Assembly (NCBI GenBank): GCA_001403755.1
Contig: CYUH01000015.1
Span: 660,589-724,588, forward strand
Direction: 5' to 3'
DNA: 64,000 bases
Source of the DNA: Chryseobacterium senegalense
GTDB lineage: Bacteria; Bacteroidota; Bacteroidia; Flavobacteriales; Weeksellaceae
In this document: positions 35,119-43,991 of the stretch, one piece after another
Layout of the letters: each line of letters starts with the position of its first letter
Numbering within the stretch: position 1 is the stretch's first letter
The notes under the pieces: generated by a model
What the model was told of the DNA's origin: nothing
The model's input: only the letters and a program-made list of their open reading frames with translations
Databases searched by the model: none
Program-made: the position numbers and the translations under genes

Positions 35119-37275
35119 TTATTCTTTGCTTCCGCCGCCGTCTTTTTCAACGTTGGTTTTGGTGTTTTCTTTCACTTTTTGGTTTCCGAATCTTTTGATG
35201 AAGGTTAAAGAAAATCCGTACCAGTCGGCTTTGGTGGAGTTTCTGAAAGTTCCGATCGGTGTATAAGTGGTCACATCAAATACCGGTCTTTGGAAAATAT
35301 TGAATATCTGCAAACTCACTTCCATTTGGGTTTTGGGGAAAATTTTAGTCACCGAAATATTATGGAAGAAATTCATTTGATTGCCATAAGAATTCCCAAA
35401 ATTCTGACTAAACAGCCCAAACCACCCGTTGATATTGATGTTTTTGTTGAAAAGATTGTTGTACGAAATATTAGATGAACCGCCGAAATTGGTGAAATAA
35501 TCTTTGGCATCTTTCAAATTATTCTGAGCATTAAAATCACTATTATCCGTGTAATTTAAGTTCAGACTCAAATTTACATTCAGTTTGTTTTTCAAAAATT
35601 GCTGATTGGTATTAAAATTCAAACCATATTTCGCCACTTTTCCCCGGAAATTTTCTTCCATTTGAATGGTTTTGTCGCCGTCTTTGAAATAAGTCGTCCA
35701 GTAATCCTGATTGCTGTACCAGTAACTCGCAGTGATAAAATATTTCTTGTAAAGACCAAGTTTCAGGCTGAATCTGTCGTTCGGGTTGGGTTTCAGATTC
35801 ATATTTCCGCGCATATAAGTTCCGTTGTCCATAGGCAATTCGAAAGGATTCATTTCGCTGTACCAAGGTCGCCAAATATTGTGCTTGTAAGTCGCCGTAA
35901 GATCCGATTTTTCGGACAATGGATATTTCAAAAGTAAATCTGGGAGCAGTGTTCCGTAAGCATCTGTTTTTTCGACATTTCCTACATCTTGCTGTACTTT
36001 AAACCAAATGTATTCGTAGCGCAAACCGATTCGGGTTTCTAATTTTTTGAAAAATGTTTTGCTGAAATTGGCATACACCGAGTTTAGATTTTCCAGGTAA
36101 TGAAAATCGTTGCTTCGGGAAAGATCCTCAAGCCAGTTGTTGGCCGTCAATCCGTAATAATCATACGGAATCACATAGTTTTTATAGCTGGTTTTTCCAC
36201 CAAATTCAATCGTACTTCCGGATTTTCCCAAAGGTTGCGAATAATCTGCCTTGAAATAATAATCGCGGTTTTGGTTATCCGCCAAAATCCTAATTCCCGT
36301 CGGAATGCTGCTCGTACTCGAATTGATGAGGTGTTCGTTGGTATCCGTCACCGAACTGTAATTAATTCCCGCATTCAAATCGAGGATTTTATTTTTCGCT
36401 TTGTCGTAATATTTATAGAAAAGGTTGCTTCCCAAATTTTTGTTTAAACCTGTTAAACTTTGGGTTTTCGCATAGTAATTCTGCAAATTATTTGCGATAA
36501 AATTTTCCCCGTAAGCATCAGAAAAGCTGGTTCTCTTGCTTTGCGAATATTCAAAAATAAATCCGACGTTGTTTTTGTCATTCAGTTCCAACTCGGAAGT
36601 GGTGGAGAAGGAAGGAGATTTGCCGGTTTCCGTACTTTCAGTGACGATCTTGGTTAGTTCGTTGTTTTGCTCAATGAAATTTTCATTATAGTTTTTCATC
36701 ACATAAGTATTGTCGCTGTAGCCTCCGGTGAGGGTTTCGGTGAAATTCTTTTTGTGATAATTAAGATTGAAATTGGCGTATTGCGAGTTCTTGGTATTCT
36801 GTGTATTGGTGAGGGAAACGCTGCCTTTTATGCCTTCATTTTCCATTTTTTTCAGCACGATATTGATGACCGGACCTGTCGCCTCATATCTTGCAGAAGG
36901 CGTGGTGATGACTTCAATTTTCATCAAATTATCTGCTGCGATGGTTTTCAGGTAATCTTTCAGTTCCTTTCCGGTGAAAACCGTTTTCCTGTCGTTGATG
37001 TACACCGTCACCGATTCTCCTTCTGCGAGCAGGTTATCATTGCTATCCATGCTCACCAGCGGCGTCATTCTTAGGACATCCCACGTGGTGTTCCCAGCAA
37101 GTATGGAGCTGTTCGATACATTAAAGACAGTTCTGTCCGTTTTGTTTTCGATGGTTGGTTTTCTGGCAATTACTGTTACCTCGGCAATATCTTTGGTTTT
37201 GGTAGAATCGTTTTTTACTTGTCCAGAAATCATCAATACAGGTAAAAAAGCCAAGATGGTTAATGTTTTTTTCAT
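35119..37275 (-). CDS. TonB-dependent receptor-like outer membrane beta-barrel protein
   Basis: The signal peptide (MKKTLTILAFLPVLMISGQV) is followed by a plug-like domain: DIAEVTVIARKPTIENKTDR, TTWDVLRMTPLVSMDSNDNL, ITTPSARYEATGPVINIVLK. The rest of the 718 residues form a barrel of the outer membrane protein beta-barrel family (OMP_b-brl_3), which ends at GFSLTFIKRFGN. The N-terminal carboxypeptidase-regulatory domain usual in this family is missing. The tail after residue 700 is charged and glycine-rich. The substrate is unknown; it is divergent from the helicase gene and has no SusD partner. Confidence 0.87.
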   Translation of the reverse strand: MKKTLTILAFLPVLMISGQVKNDSTKTKDIAEVTVIARKPTIENKTDRTVFNVSNSSILAGNTTWDVLRMTPLVSMDSNDNLLAEGESVTVYINDRKTVFTGKELKDYLKTIAADNLMKIEVITTPSARYEATGPVINIVLKKMENEGIKGSVSLTNTQNTKNSQYANFNLNYHKKNFTETLTGGYSDNTYVMKNYNENFIEQNNELTKIVTESTETGKSPSFSTTSELELNDKNNVGFIFEYSQSKRTSFSDAYGENFIANNLQNYYAKTQSLTGLNKNLGSNLFYKYYDKAKNKILDLNAGINYSSVTDTNEHLINSSTSSIPTGIRILADNQNRDYYFKADYSQPLGKSGSTIEFGGKTSYKNYVIPYDYYGLTANNWLEDLSRSNDFHYLENLNSVYANFSKTFFKKLETRIGLRYEYIWFKVQQDVGNVEKTDAYGTLLPDLLLKYPLSEKSDLTATYKHNIWRPWYSEMNPFELPMDNGTYMRGNMNLKPNPNDRFSLKLGLYKKYFITASYWYSNQDYWTTYFKDGDKTIQMEENFRGKVAKYGLNFNTNQQFLKNKLNVNLSLNLNYTDNSDFNAQNNLKDAKDYFTNFGGSSNISYNNLFNKNININGWFGLFSQNFGNSYGNQMNFFHNISVTKIFPKTQMEVSLQIFNIFQRPVFDVTTYTPIGTFRNSTKADWYGFSLTFIKRFGNQKVKENTKTNVEKDGGGSKE

Positions 37276-37433
37276 AAAGTTTTCAATCTTTCAATAAGAC
37301 AACGGTACCTGCATCTTTGTTACATTATGTTTTCATTAAAAGGAGAAATAATGAATAATATTTATCAAAAGAGATGTTTTGTCTCTATGAATGAAACAGT
37401 TACAACTTTCAATTTCGTTTTTCTGAAATAAAC

Positions 37434-37441
37434 TATCTTTG
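37434..37441 (+). promoter_or_regulatory. -7 promoter box of the helicase gene (leaderless type)
   Basis: TATCTTTG fits TAnnTTTG; only CAAA separates it from the ATG at 37446, so the mRNA should start at or next to the start codon. Confidence 0.6.
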
Positions 37442-37445
37442 CAAA

Positions 37446-38798
37446 ATGGAAAAAATCACTTTTGCCGATTTCGAACTGCCCGAAAAGATTCTCGACGTAT
37501 TGGCTGATCAAAATTTATTTGAACCCACGCCAATTCAACAAAAAGCACTTAAACCAATACTTTCTGGCCGTGATGTGATGGGAATTGCCCAAACAGGAAC
37601 TGGAAAAACATTAGCGTATTTATTGCCAATTCTTAAAACATGGAAATACAACAAAAACGGAAATCCAACCGTTGTAATCCTTGTTCCTACGCGGGAATTG
37701 GTGGTTCAGGTGACCGAAATTGTGAAAAATCTTACCCAAAATATTACTGCGAGAGTAGTAGGAATTTATGGAGGCGTGAATATCAAGACCCAGAAATTGC
37801 TTTTCAATGATGGTTGCGATATTTTGGTAGGAACTCCAGGAAGAATAATGGATTTGGCAATCGATAATGCAATCACTCTGAAGGAAGTTCAGAAATTGGT
37901 AGTCGACGAATTTGACGAAATGCTGAATCTGGGCTTCAAAGTTCAATTATCGAATATTTTCACTATGTTAAGAGAAAAAAGACAGAATATTCTTTTTTCG
38001 GCAACGATGACAGACGCTGTTGATGAGGTTTTAGAGGAATATTTTGCGAGTCCTATTGAAATTTCTTTGGCAAAATCTGGAACTCCATTAGAAAAAATTG
38101 AACAGATTTCCTTTAAAGTGGAGAATTTTAATACCAAAATTAATCTTTTGGAACATTTGCTGAAAACCGATTCCGATTTTTCTAAAGTATTGATTTTCTG
38201 TAATAATAAAAAGAATGCCGATTATCTTTATACCAAAATTGATGAGTTGTTTCCCGATGAATTCGATGTCATTCACTCCAACAAATCACAGAATTACCGA
38301 CTGAACGCGATGAGAAACTTTGAAGCCCAAAAAGTTAGAGGTTTGATTACCACTGACATTATGGCGAGAGGTTTGGATATTTCGGATATTACACACGTGA
38401 TCAACTTCGAAATTCCTGAAATTCCGGAGCAGTATATCCACCGAATTGGAAGAACCGGACGGGCTGATAAAAACGGGATTTCAATTTCTTTTGTTACGAA
38501 AAAAGAGGAAACTCTGCTTCTGGATATTGAGTTATTAATGGACAAAGAACTGAAATTACAAGATTTTCCTGCTGAAGTGAAGGTGAACCCGGTGAAAATC
38601 GCTTCAGAAAAAGACATCGTCGTGATGAAAAATGCACACACGGTAAAATTGGAAGAAGGAGGAGGTGCATTCCACGAAAAGAAAGATAAGAACAAAAAAA
38701 TTAATCTCGGAGGACCTACCAAAAGGAATCCTCCGAAGACCAAACCCACTAACCGCGCGCAGGCAAAAGCCAAATCTAAAGCGAAGCGAAAAAAATAA
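37446..38798 (+). CDS. DEAD-box-family RNA helicase with a DEFD motif II
   Basis: The 450-residue protein has the Q motif (TFADFELPEKILDVLADQNL), motif I AQTGTGKT, motif Ia PTRELVVQ, motif Ib TPGRIMDLA, motif II with the sequence DEFD (residues 154-157) in place of DEAD, motif III SATM, and the C-terminal helicase domain with ARGLDI and YIHRIGRTGRAD. The tail is strongly basic (KINLGGPTKRNPPKTK onward), fit for RNA binding. It resembles RhlE-like helicases that remodel rRNA or mRNA. The motif II change keeps both acidic residues (D and E) of the Walker B motif. Confidence 0.94.
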   Translation: MEKITFADFELPEKILDVLADQNLFEPTPIQQKALKPILSGRDVMGIAQTGTGKTLAYLLPILKTWKYNKNGNPTVVILVPTRELVVQVTEIVKNLTQNITARVVGIYGGVNIKTQKLLFNDGCDILVGTPGRIMDLAIDNAITLKEVQKLVVDEFDEMLNLGFKVQLSNIFTMLREKRQNILFSATMTDAVDEVLEEYFASPIEISLAKSGTPLEKIEQISFKVENFNTKINLLEHLLKTDSDFSKVLIFCNNKKNADYLYTKIDELFPDEFDVIHSNKSQNYRLNAMRNFEAQKVRGLITTDIMARGLDISDITHVINFEIPEIPEQYIHRIGRTGRADKNGISISFVTKKEETLLLDIELLMDKELKLQDFPAEVKVNPVKIASEKDIVVMKNAHTVKLEEGGGAFHEKKDKNKKINLGGPTKRNPPKTKPTNRAQAKAKSKAKRKK

Positions 38799-38824
38799 TC
38801 CCGAATTTCCGGGATTATTTTATT
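38792..38824 (+). terminator. Terminator after the helicase gene
   Basis: AATAATCCCG and CGGGATTATT form a 10-bp stem; the left arm overlaps the stop codon of the helicase gene, and T-rich sequence follows. Confidence 0.78.
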
Positions 38825-38892
38825 TTCTATTACTTATGCAGAAAAAAAAGTAATAGAAATCCTGATCATTAAAAAAATGCTTTCTGTATTAT

Positions 38893-39699
38893 TTATTGAG
38901 TTACTTGAGCGGTCACAAATATTCTTGCCATATCGTTATTGATATTTGTGCAATTTGAAGTGTTACCACCATACGTCACAGAACTGTATCCCGTTGTTAG
39001 TTTTGGCAGATTTCTACCATAAACAGATATGGTATGGGTACCAATAGGTAAATCGCTAATAATTCCTGCTAAATTAAATTTTCGCCAGTTGCAAACAAAA
39101 TTCTTGCCTGCGTTCGTGTATTTACTCGCCAATTTCAATTGATTATTTACAAAAACCCCAATAGCAAATTGAAACTCTTGTTGGGTATTGTTTGCATTAT
39201 CAATTTGAGACATACCTTCTATATTAACATAAGTGGTATTGGAGTTTTTACTAATTACAACCGTTGCCGTTGCGCCTAAATTGGTCCAATTTGCAGTAGA
39301 ACTATTTACAGTAAATAGTGGCATACTGGTAGGAAATGTAGAAATTGTAGTGCTTGCTCCGGAGTTTCCAGAAAAGTTTTCAGTTTGTTGTATAATGGCT
39401 AAGCCATCTGCAACCTGAAAAATTCTATTCCATTGGCCATTAGCCCAGAAATTAACCTTTTCGGTGTTGGTATTTTGCACAAGCAATCCTTTTACAGGAG
39501 TAGGAACCGACGTATTGTCGTTTGAAGCGATTAGAGGTACTTGAGGTAGTAATATTCCTCGCTTGGTATCGGAAATTTCTAGTACTGCACTTGGATGTGG
39601 CGTATTATTGGTGATATTTCCGGCAATCAGTACTTGGGCTGTTGATAAATTACTTAAAGTAATTATCAAAAGGGTTAAAATAGTTGATTTTGTTTTCAT
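38893..39699 (-). CDS. Secreted paralogue 3 of a three-gene cassette
   Basis: A signal peptide (MKTKSTILTLLIITLSNLST, ending AQ) is followed by a module common in Bacteroidota surface proteins: TPHPSAVLEISDTKRGILLP, then LLVQNTNTEKVNFWANGQWN. The C-terminal half is a predicted all-beta domain with a conserved cysteine in FVCNWRKF, a YGG motif in SVTYGGNTSNC with a second cysteine, and a final strand ARIFVTAQVTQ. No type IX C-terminal sorting domain is seen. It lies 2 nt after the second paralogue, so the three genes are one operon. Its function is unknown; a surface or matrix protein is plausible. Confidence 0.8.
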   Translation of the reverse strand: MKTKSTILTLLIITLSNLSTAQVLIAGNITNNTPHPSAVLEISDTKRGILLPQVPLIASNDNTSVPTPVKGLLVQNTNTEKVNFWANGQWNRIFQVADGLAIIQQTENFSGNSGASTTISTFPTSMPLFTVNSSTANWTNLGATATVVISKNSNTTYVNIEGMSQIDNANNTQQEFQFAIGVFVNNQLKLASKYTNAGKNFVCNWRKFNLAGIISDLPIGTHTISVYGRNLPKLTTGYSSVTYGGNTSNCTNINNDMARIFVTAQVTQ

Positions 39700-39701
39700 C
39701 G

Positions 39702-40538
39702 TTAAAAAACATAAGGTTGGTTAATAGAAATTGTGCTACTGATCGCTGCTTCGAAATTCGTAAGCGTATTGCACGAACTACTGGTATTTGGACCTCCATA
39801 GGTCACTGTGAGCCCATTGATTGTAGGAGCAGAAATATTTCGGATCGCAAATTTTACAGTATGACTACCGACGGAAAGATTTTTTGCTAGACCATAGATC
39901 ATGAATTGTCGGTAAGAACAAGAAGATTGGAAATCGAGAAACATTGGTTTTACATCAATCAGCTTATCATCCACAAAAAAGCCAATACTTGAACTGATAC
40001 CACCTGTAGAGTTCGATGCTCCATTATTGACTTGAAACATACCGTTGATATTCATCAATGTTTCATTTTGAGGTCTATCGATGGTGATTGTTTTTGTAAG
40101 GTCAGAAATTACCGTCCATTGGGAAGTATTTAATGTTTCACCGGCAGCATGTGCGCTGTATCCATAGAATTGATTTGGAGAATTTTGCGTGAAAGTATAG
40201 GCGGTGCTGGAGGTAGAGGTGTAGTATTTCACTTGATTCATCAGATTTCCTTGGTTAAGATCTGTGAAGAAATAGTCCCATTTCGCACCGTCCCAGAAGT
40301 AGTAACCATCTTTTCCATTAAGGGAATTATTGGTATTGTAAATAATTAATGATTCTTTAGGATTTGGAACAGCAGTAATATCGGACCTGCTTTGTAGCGA
40401 TATTTTCGGTAGAGTAATCCCTTTATCATTAGCTCTAATATCCAAAATCGCAGAAGGATGTGGGCTGGTTGTATTGATACCAACTTGTCCGAAAGCAGCA
40501 CTACTGGAAAAAATCAAGGTTAAAAATATTTTTTTCAT
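39702..40538 (-). CDS. Secreted paralogue 2 of a three-gene cassette
   Basis: The signal peptide MKKIFLTLIFSSSAAFG is followed by VGINTTSPHPSAILDIRAND and KGITLPKISLQ, then LIIYNTNNSLNGKDGYYFWD and GAKW. The C-terminal domain repeats the paralogue pattern: WTVISDLTKTITI, MNINGMFQVNN, SSIGFFVDDKLI, cysteine in SCSYRQFMIYG, SVGSHTVKFAIRN, and LTVTYGGPNTSSSC with the second cysteine. The length is 278 residues. The two cysteines could form a disulphide outside the cell. I recognise no function. Confidence 0.8.
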   Translation of the reverse strand: MKKIFLTLIFSSSAAFGQVGINTTSPHPSAILDIRANDKGITLPKISLQSRSDITAVPNPKESLIIYNTNNSLNGKDGYYFWDGAKWDYFFTDLNQGNLMNQVKYYTSTSSTAYTFTQNSPNQFYGYSAHAAGETLNTSQWTVISDLTKTITIDRPQNETLMNINGMFQVNNGASNSTGGISSSIGFFVDDKLIDVKPMFLDFQSSCSYRQFMIYGLAKNLSVGSHTVKFAIRNISAPTINGLTVTYGGPNTSSSCNTLTNFEAAISSTISINQPYVF

Positions 40539-40548
40539 GGTGATAGTT

Positions 40549-41358
40549 TTAAGGTTTTTCTGAGATTTTAATATTCATAATGGATTTGTCCATGAGAGGG
40601 CTCAGATTGCTGCATGCTGAATGTTTCCCTCCAAATGTGATGCTTTGCGAACTTACTTCCTTCACTCTTAATGTTTCCCGTAATTCTATATTATGGTTTC
40701 CGATACTTAAGTTATTCACATTGAAATACACATTGAAATCGTTATAGATACAAGCGCTATTTCCAACAATTTGGAAATTGCGAACTCCGGCGAGTTGTGA
40801 GTCGACAAAAAGGGCAATAGAGTAGGTCATATACGTATCATCGGTCGCTGAAGAATTAACCTGCACGATGCCACTTCCGGAAACCGAAACCGTGTTTTGA
40901 GGAGAATATAATTCAATAGTCTTTGAAAGTCCAGGAATCAGTTGCCATTCGTGTGCGGAAGGCGCTTCTCCCATGGTATAGCTAACACCCGTAATGGGAG
41001 TACTGTCATTAACTCCAGATGTAGAGGTGCTAGATTCAGAACGTACAATCCCCAAATATTTGTAAATATTCGTGGTATTTAGGAACGGATTCCATTTATT
41101 ATTGGACCAATAATAAAAGCCTTTTCCGGTAGTTGTATTAGTGTTATAAACAATCAAAGAATTGGCGGGATTGGTTACCGGAGAAGCATTTGAAAGATTG
41201 CCAATAGAAACGTTGGGGAATAAAATCCCTTGTTTGTTGCCAACTACTTTCAAAATTTCAGAATCATCGAAAGAAGTAACATTTTCTCCAATCCCAATTT
41301 GGGCATGGCATAAAGCAAATGCTACCAGGAATCCAGGTAATAATTTAATTTTCATCAT
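40549..41358 (-). CDS. Secreted paralogue 1 of a three-gene cassette
   Basis: First gene of the cassette. The signal peptide (MMKIKLLPGFLVAFALCHAQ) is followed by the shared module (GNKQGILFPNVSIGNL, SLIVYNTNTTTGKGFYYWSN, NKWNPF). The C-terminal domain again has WQLIPGLSKTIEL, SGIVQVNSSATDD, SIALFVDSQLAG, a cysteine in SACIYNDFNVYF, SIGNHNIELRE, and ITFGGKHSACSNL with the second cysteine. A TTG at 41379 also opens this frame, but it overlaps the -7 box; ATG 41358 or 41355 begins the signal peptide. It is 10 nt upstream of paralogue 2. Confidence 0.8.
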   Translation of the reverse strand: MMKIKLLPGFLVAFALCHAQIGIGENVTSFDDSEILKVVGNKQGILFPNVSIGNLSNASPVTNPANSLIVYNTNTTTGKGFYYWSNNKWNPFLNTTNIYKYLGIVRSESSTSTSGVNDSTPITGVSYTMGEAPSAHEWQLIPGLSKTIELYSPQNTVSVSGSGIVQVNSSATDDTYMTYSIALFVDSQLAGVRNFQIVGNSACIYNDFNVYFNVNNLSIGNHNIELRETLRVKEVSSQSITFGGKHSACSNLSPLMDKSIMNIKISEKP

Positions 41359-41376
41359 TTGTGGTTTTGTGTTCCA

Positions 41377-41384
41377 CAAATTTA
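41377..41384 (-). promoter_or_regulatory. -7 promoter box of the secreted-paralogue operon
   Basis: TAAATTTG on the minus strand fits TAnnTTTG and lies 18 nt before the ATG at 41358. No other good box was found inside the operon. Confidence 0.5.
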
Positions 41385-41465
41385 ATGTTGTTTAGTGAAT
41401 TTAGTAGGGGTTAAAACACGGTATTTTAGAAGGGTGTTTTCCTCCTTTCCTCTAATGGTTTTTCG

Positions 41466-41684
41466 CTAATTTTTAAAAAATGATATGCGCGTCAAAGATT
41501 CCATTTGAAAAGTAACACTTGCTTCTGCTTCAACCCAAAATTGACACCCTTGCTTATTGCCCAATCTATCTGGGTCTGCAATCGTGTAAAAATAGAATGT
41601 TAATACTTTTGGTTGTTCACTGGAACCTTCTGGTACCAAGGGAATATAATTTACCGTAAATTTTTTTAGTGCTTTAAAGTAATT
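41466..41684 (-). pseudogene. Remnant of an unknown gene (72 open codons, no start)
   Basis: On the minus strand a frame of 72 codons ends at TAG 41466-41468 and is closed upstream by TAA at 41685-41687. It has no usable start codon (the only ATG is near its end). The translation looks protein-like: FTVNYIPLVPEGSSEQPKVL, then TFYFYTIADPDRLGNKQGCQ and FWVEAEASVTFQ, with few rare residues and balanced composition. It is best read as the C-terminal end of a gene whose 5' part has been lost. I do not recognise the family. Confidence 0.5.
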
Positions 41685-41756
41685 TTAACTAGATAAATTT
41701 TATGAATCATTTCAGTAGTTATTAGTTAAAAAAAATCAGACTTAATATAGAGGTTT

Positions 41757-41795
41757 AAAAAAAAACGCTCTGGAAATAAATCCAAAGCGTTTTTT
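41757..41795 (-). terminator. Terminator after ahcY
   Basis: AACGCTCTGGA and TCCAAAGCGTT pair around AATAAA with one internal mismatch; T-rich on the minus strand. It lies just past the ahcY stop codon. Confidence 0.82.
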
Positions 41796-41817
41796 ATTAT
41801 TGAGATTGAATCTCCTA

Positions 41818-43131
41818 TTAATATCTGTAATATTCTGGTTTGAAAGGTCCATCGACTTCCACACCGATATATTTTGCTTGTTCAGGTGAAAGGGTTTCCA
41901 ATTCTACACCGATTTTTTTCAGGTGAAGAGCGGCAACTTTTTCATCAAGTTTCTTAGGAAGCGTGTACACTTCATTTTTGTAAGCTGCTGAATTGGTCCA
42001 CAATTCGATTTGCGCTAAGGTTTGGTTACTGAATGAGTTACTCATCACGAATGATGGGTGACCGGTTGCACAACCCAAGTTTACCAATCTTCCTTCTGCA
42101 AGAATGATGATTTCTTTCCCGTCAACGTTGTAAATATCCACTTGTGGTTTTACTTCATATTTGGTGTCACCGTAATTTTTGTTCAACCAAACCATGTCAA
42201 TTTCATTGTCGAAGTGACCGATGTTACACACGATGGTTTTATCTTTCATCTTTTTGAAATGCTCAGCTCTTACAATGTTGAAGTTACCGGTAGTAGTGAT
42301 AACAATGTCTGCATTTTCTACCACATTTTCTAACTTTTTTACCTCATAACCTTCCATTGCTGCTTGCAATGCACAGATTGGATCTACTTCAGTAACGGTT
42401 ACGATTGATCCTGCACCTCGGAAAGAAGCCGCAGTACCTTTTCCCACATCACCATAGCCGCAGACTACCACTCTTTTGCCCGCCAACATGACGTCAGTTG
42501 CTCTTCTTACAGCATCCACAGCAGATTCTCTACATCCGTATTTGTTGTCGAATTTGGATTTGGTTACCGAATCATTCACGTTGATTGCTGGCATCACCAA
42601 AGTTCCGTTGGCCATTCTTTCATACAAACGGTGAACCCCGGTTGTGGTTTCTTCAGAAAGGCCTTTAATTCCCGCAGTTAACTCAGGATATTTATCGAAG
42701 ACTAAATTGGTTAAATCTCCGCCATCATCTAAGATTAAGTTCAATGGTTTTCTATCTTCCCCGAAAAACACGGTTTGTTCGATACACCATTCGAATTCTT
42801 CCTCATTCATTCCTTTCCATGCATACACAGGAATTCCTGCAGCAGCAATGGCTGCAGCAGCATGATCTTGAGTAGAAAAGATGTTACAAGAAGACCAAGT
42901 AACTTCAGCACCCAATGCTACTAAAGTTTCAATCAAAACTGCCGTTTGGATCGTCATGTGAAGACATCCAGCAATTCTGGCTCCTTTCAAAGGTTGCGAT
43001 GGTCCGTATTCTTCTCGAATTGCCATCAAGCCAGGCATTTCTGCTTCAGCGAGCATGATTTCTTTTCGGCCCCATTCAGCCAGGGAAATGTCCTTTACTT
43101 TGTAAGGAACGTATTGTGTTGTTGTGTTCAT
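41818..43131 (-). CDS. ahcY: Adenosylhomocysteinase (S-adenosylhomocysteine hydrolase)
   Basis: AhcY splits S-adenosylhomocysteine into adenosine and homocysteine and keeps methylation going. The 437-residue length is normal. Motifs: [55 protein letters not shown], the NAD-binding loop [52 protein letters not shown], and the C-terminal KxxYY-type end FKPEYYRY. It has a good -33/-7 promoter 19 nt upstream. Confidence 0.98.
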   Translation of the reverse strand: MNTTTQYVPYKVKDISLAEWGRKEIMLAEAEMPGLMAIREEYGPSQPLKGARIAGCLHMTIQTAVLIETLVALGAEVTWSSCNIFSTQDHAAAAIAAAGIPVYAWKGMNEEEFEWCIEQTVFFGEDRKPLNLILDDGGDLTNLVFDKYPELTAGIKGLSEETTTGVHRLYERMANGTLVMPAINVNDSVTKSKFDNKYGCRESAVDAVRRATDVMLAGKRVVVCGYGDVGKGTAASFRGAGSIVTVTEVDPICALQAAMEGYEVKKLENVVENADIVITTTGNFNIVRAEHFKKMKDKTIVCNIGHFDNEIDMVWLNKNYGDTKYEVKPQVDIYNVDGKEIIILAEGRLVNLGCATGHPSFVMSNSFSNQTLAQIELWTNSAAYKNEVYTLPKKLDEKVAALHLKKIGVELETLSPEQAKYIGVEVDGPFKPEYYRY

Positions 43132-43150
43132 TGAATTGAAAAAATTTTTA

Positions 43151-43181
43151 CAAAATTAAGCAATTTTATTCTGACTTTCAA
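43151..43181 (-). promoter_or_regulatory. Promoter (-33/-7) of ahcY
   Basis: On the minus strand TTG (43179-43181), 20 nt, then TAATTTTG (43151-43158), 19 nt before the ATG. A good match to the Bacteroidota promoter. Confidence 0.68.
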
Positions 43182-43267
43182 AACAGTTTGTATGTAGTGT
43201 TTTTACTGCCCATTTGTATAGAAAGTTGGTGCTTTTTACAGTGTTAGCGATTAATGTGTTGTGGTTA

Positions 43268-43963
43268 TCAACAAATTAAGAGCAATCGGTATTCTCCGTT
43301 TTTTTCCTTTGGAGCTCGATGAATACAAGGCAAAACTTCTTGAGATGGATGATCTACCGCCAATCTCCAAAGATTTCCGTTTCCAAGGTTGGTAGGCGTT
43401 GCTCCTGCTTTTGCTTCATAATGGAGGTCGAAAAAATTTTCTTTAAGAAATGTTTCAAAGGATTCAGTATGACCATTATGCAGTGCTTTTAATTCTTTTA
43501 AAATTCCAGGAATTGTGATTTTTTGGATTGAATGATCATTCGACAAAATATCACTTGAAGCTCCGAAATATGTGCATAAAAAAGTGTCCGTAGCAATCGG
43601 CGATCGGTCTACATGAAAGGAATAAACATCTCTTGAGATAAAATTAAATTCGTCATCACGTTCATAAGCTTTTAAAAGATTGAGGGAAGGAGCAGCTCCG
43701 AAGTTTTCGAGCAAATGGATATCCTTTAAAATGATTTCCCTGGCGCGATTTCCCATCGGTGTGAGTTGAAGTTCGAGTAGGTCATCCGTTGAAATCTCCG
43801 TGATATCTTCTTTCAAAGCAAGTTGCTTCACGATTTCAGCAAAGTTTCCTTCAAGGTTTCTTTGCCAGCAAAATGCGTTGGCATTTCCCGCAAAATGGGT
43901 GTTCACCAGTTCCTCAAAGGTTGAAAATATTCTTATCTGGTTTTTCTCGTTTTGGAAATTCAT
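43268..43963 (-). CDS. DUF1826 domain-containing protein
   Basis: The 231-residue protein has the DUF1826 pattern: an N-terminal helix with NAFCWQRNL, a central segment VYSFHVDRSPIATDTFLCTY with the conserved His-x-Asp, and the C-terminal HRAPKEKNGEYRLLLIC. The histidine-aspartate and final HR motifs suggest a double-stranded beta-helix metal or oxygenase-like core. In other bacteria DUF1826 genes are often linked to zinc-regulated GTPases (COG0523), but none is here. Its function is unknown. The -7 box is 20 nt upstream. Confidence 0.85.
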   Translation of the reverse strand: MNFQNEKNQIRIFSTFEELVNTHFAGNANAFCWQRNLEGNFAEIVKQLALKEDITEISTDDLLELQLTPMGNRAREIILKDIHLLENFGAAPSLNLLKAYERDDEFNFISRDVYSFHVDRSPIATDTFLCTYFGASSDILSNDHSIQKITIPGILKELKALHNGHTESFETFLKENFFDLHYEAKAGATPTNLGNGNLWRLAVDHPSQEVLPCIHRAPKEKNGEYRLLLIC

Positions 43964-43983
43964 CGCATTATTATCACGAAATG

Positions 43984-43991
43984 CAAAAATA
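43984..43991 (-). promoter_or_regulatory. -7 promoter box of the DUF1826 gene
   Basis: TATTTTTG on the minus strand, 20 nt before the ATG at 43963. Confidence 0.52.

Noticed and set aside
35600-37300. Long open frames opposite the outer membrane protein gene (for example 36667-37074)
   Set aside because: They are antisense shadows of a well-supported gene, with no promoter or family pattern.
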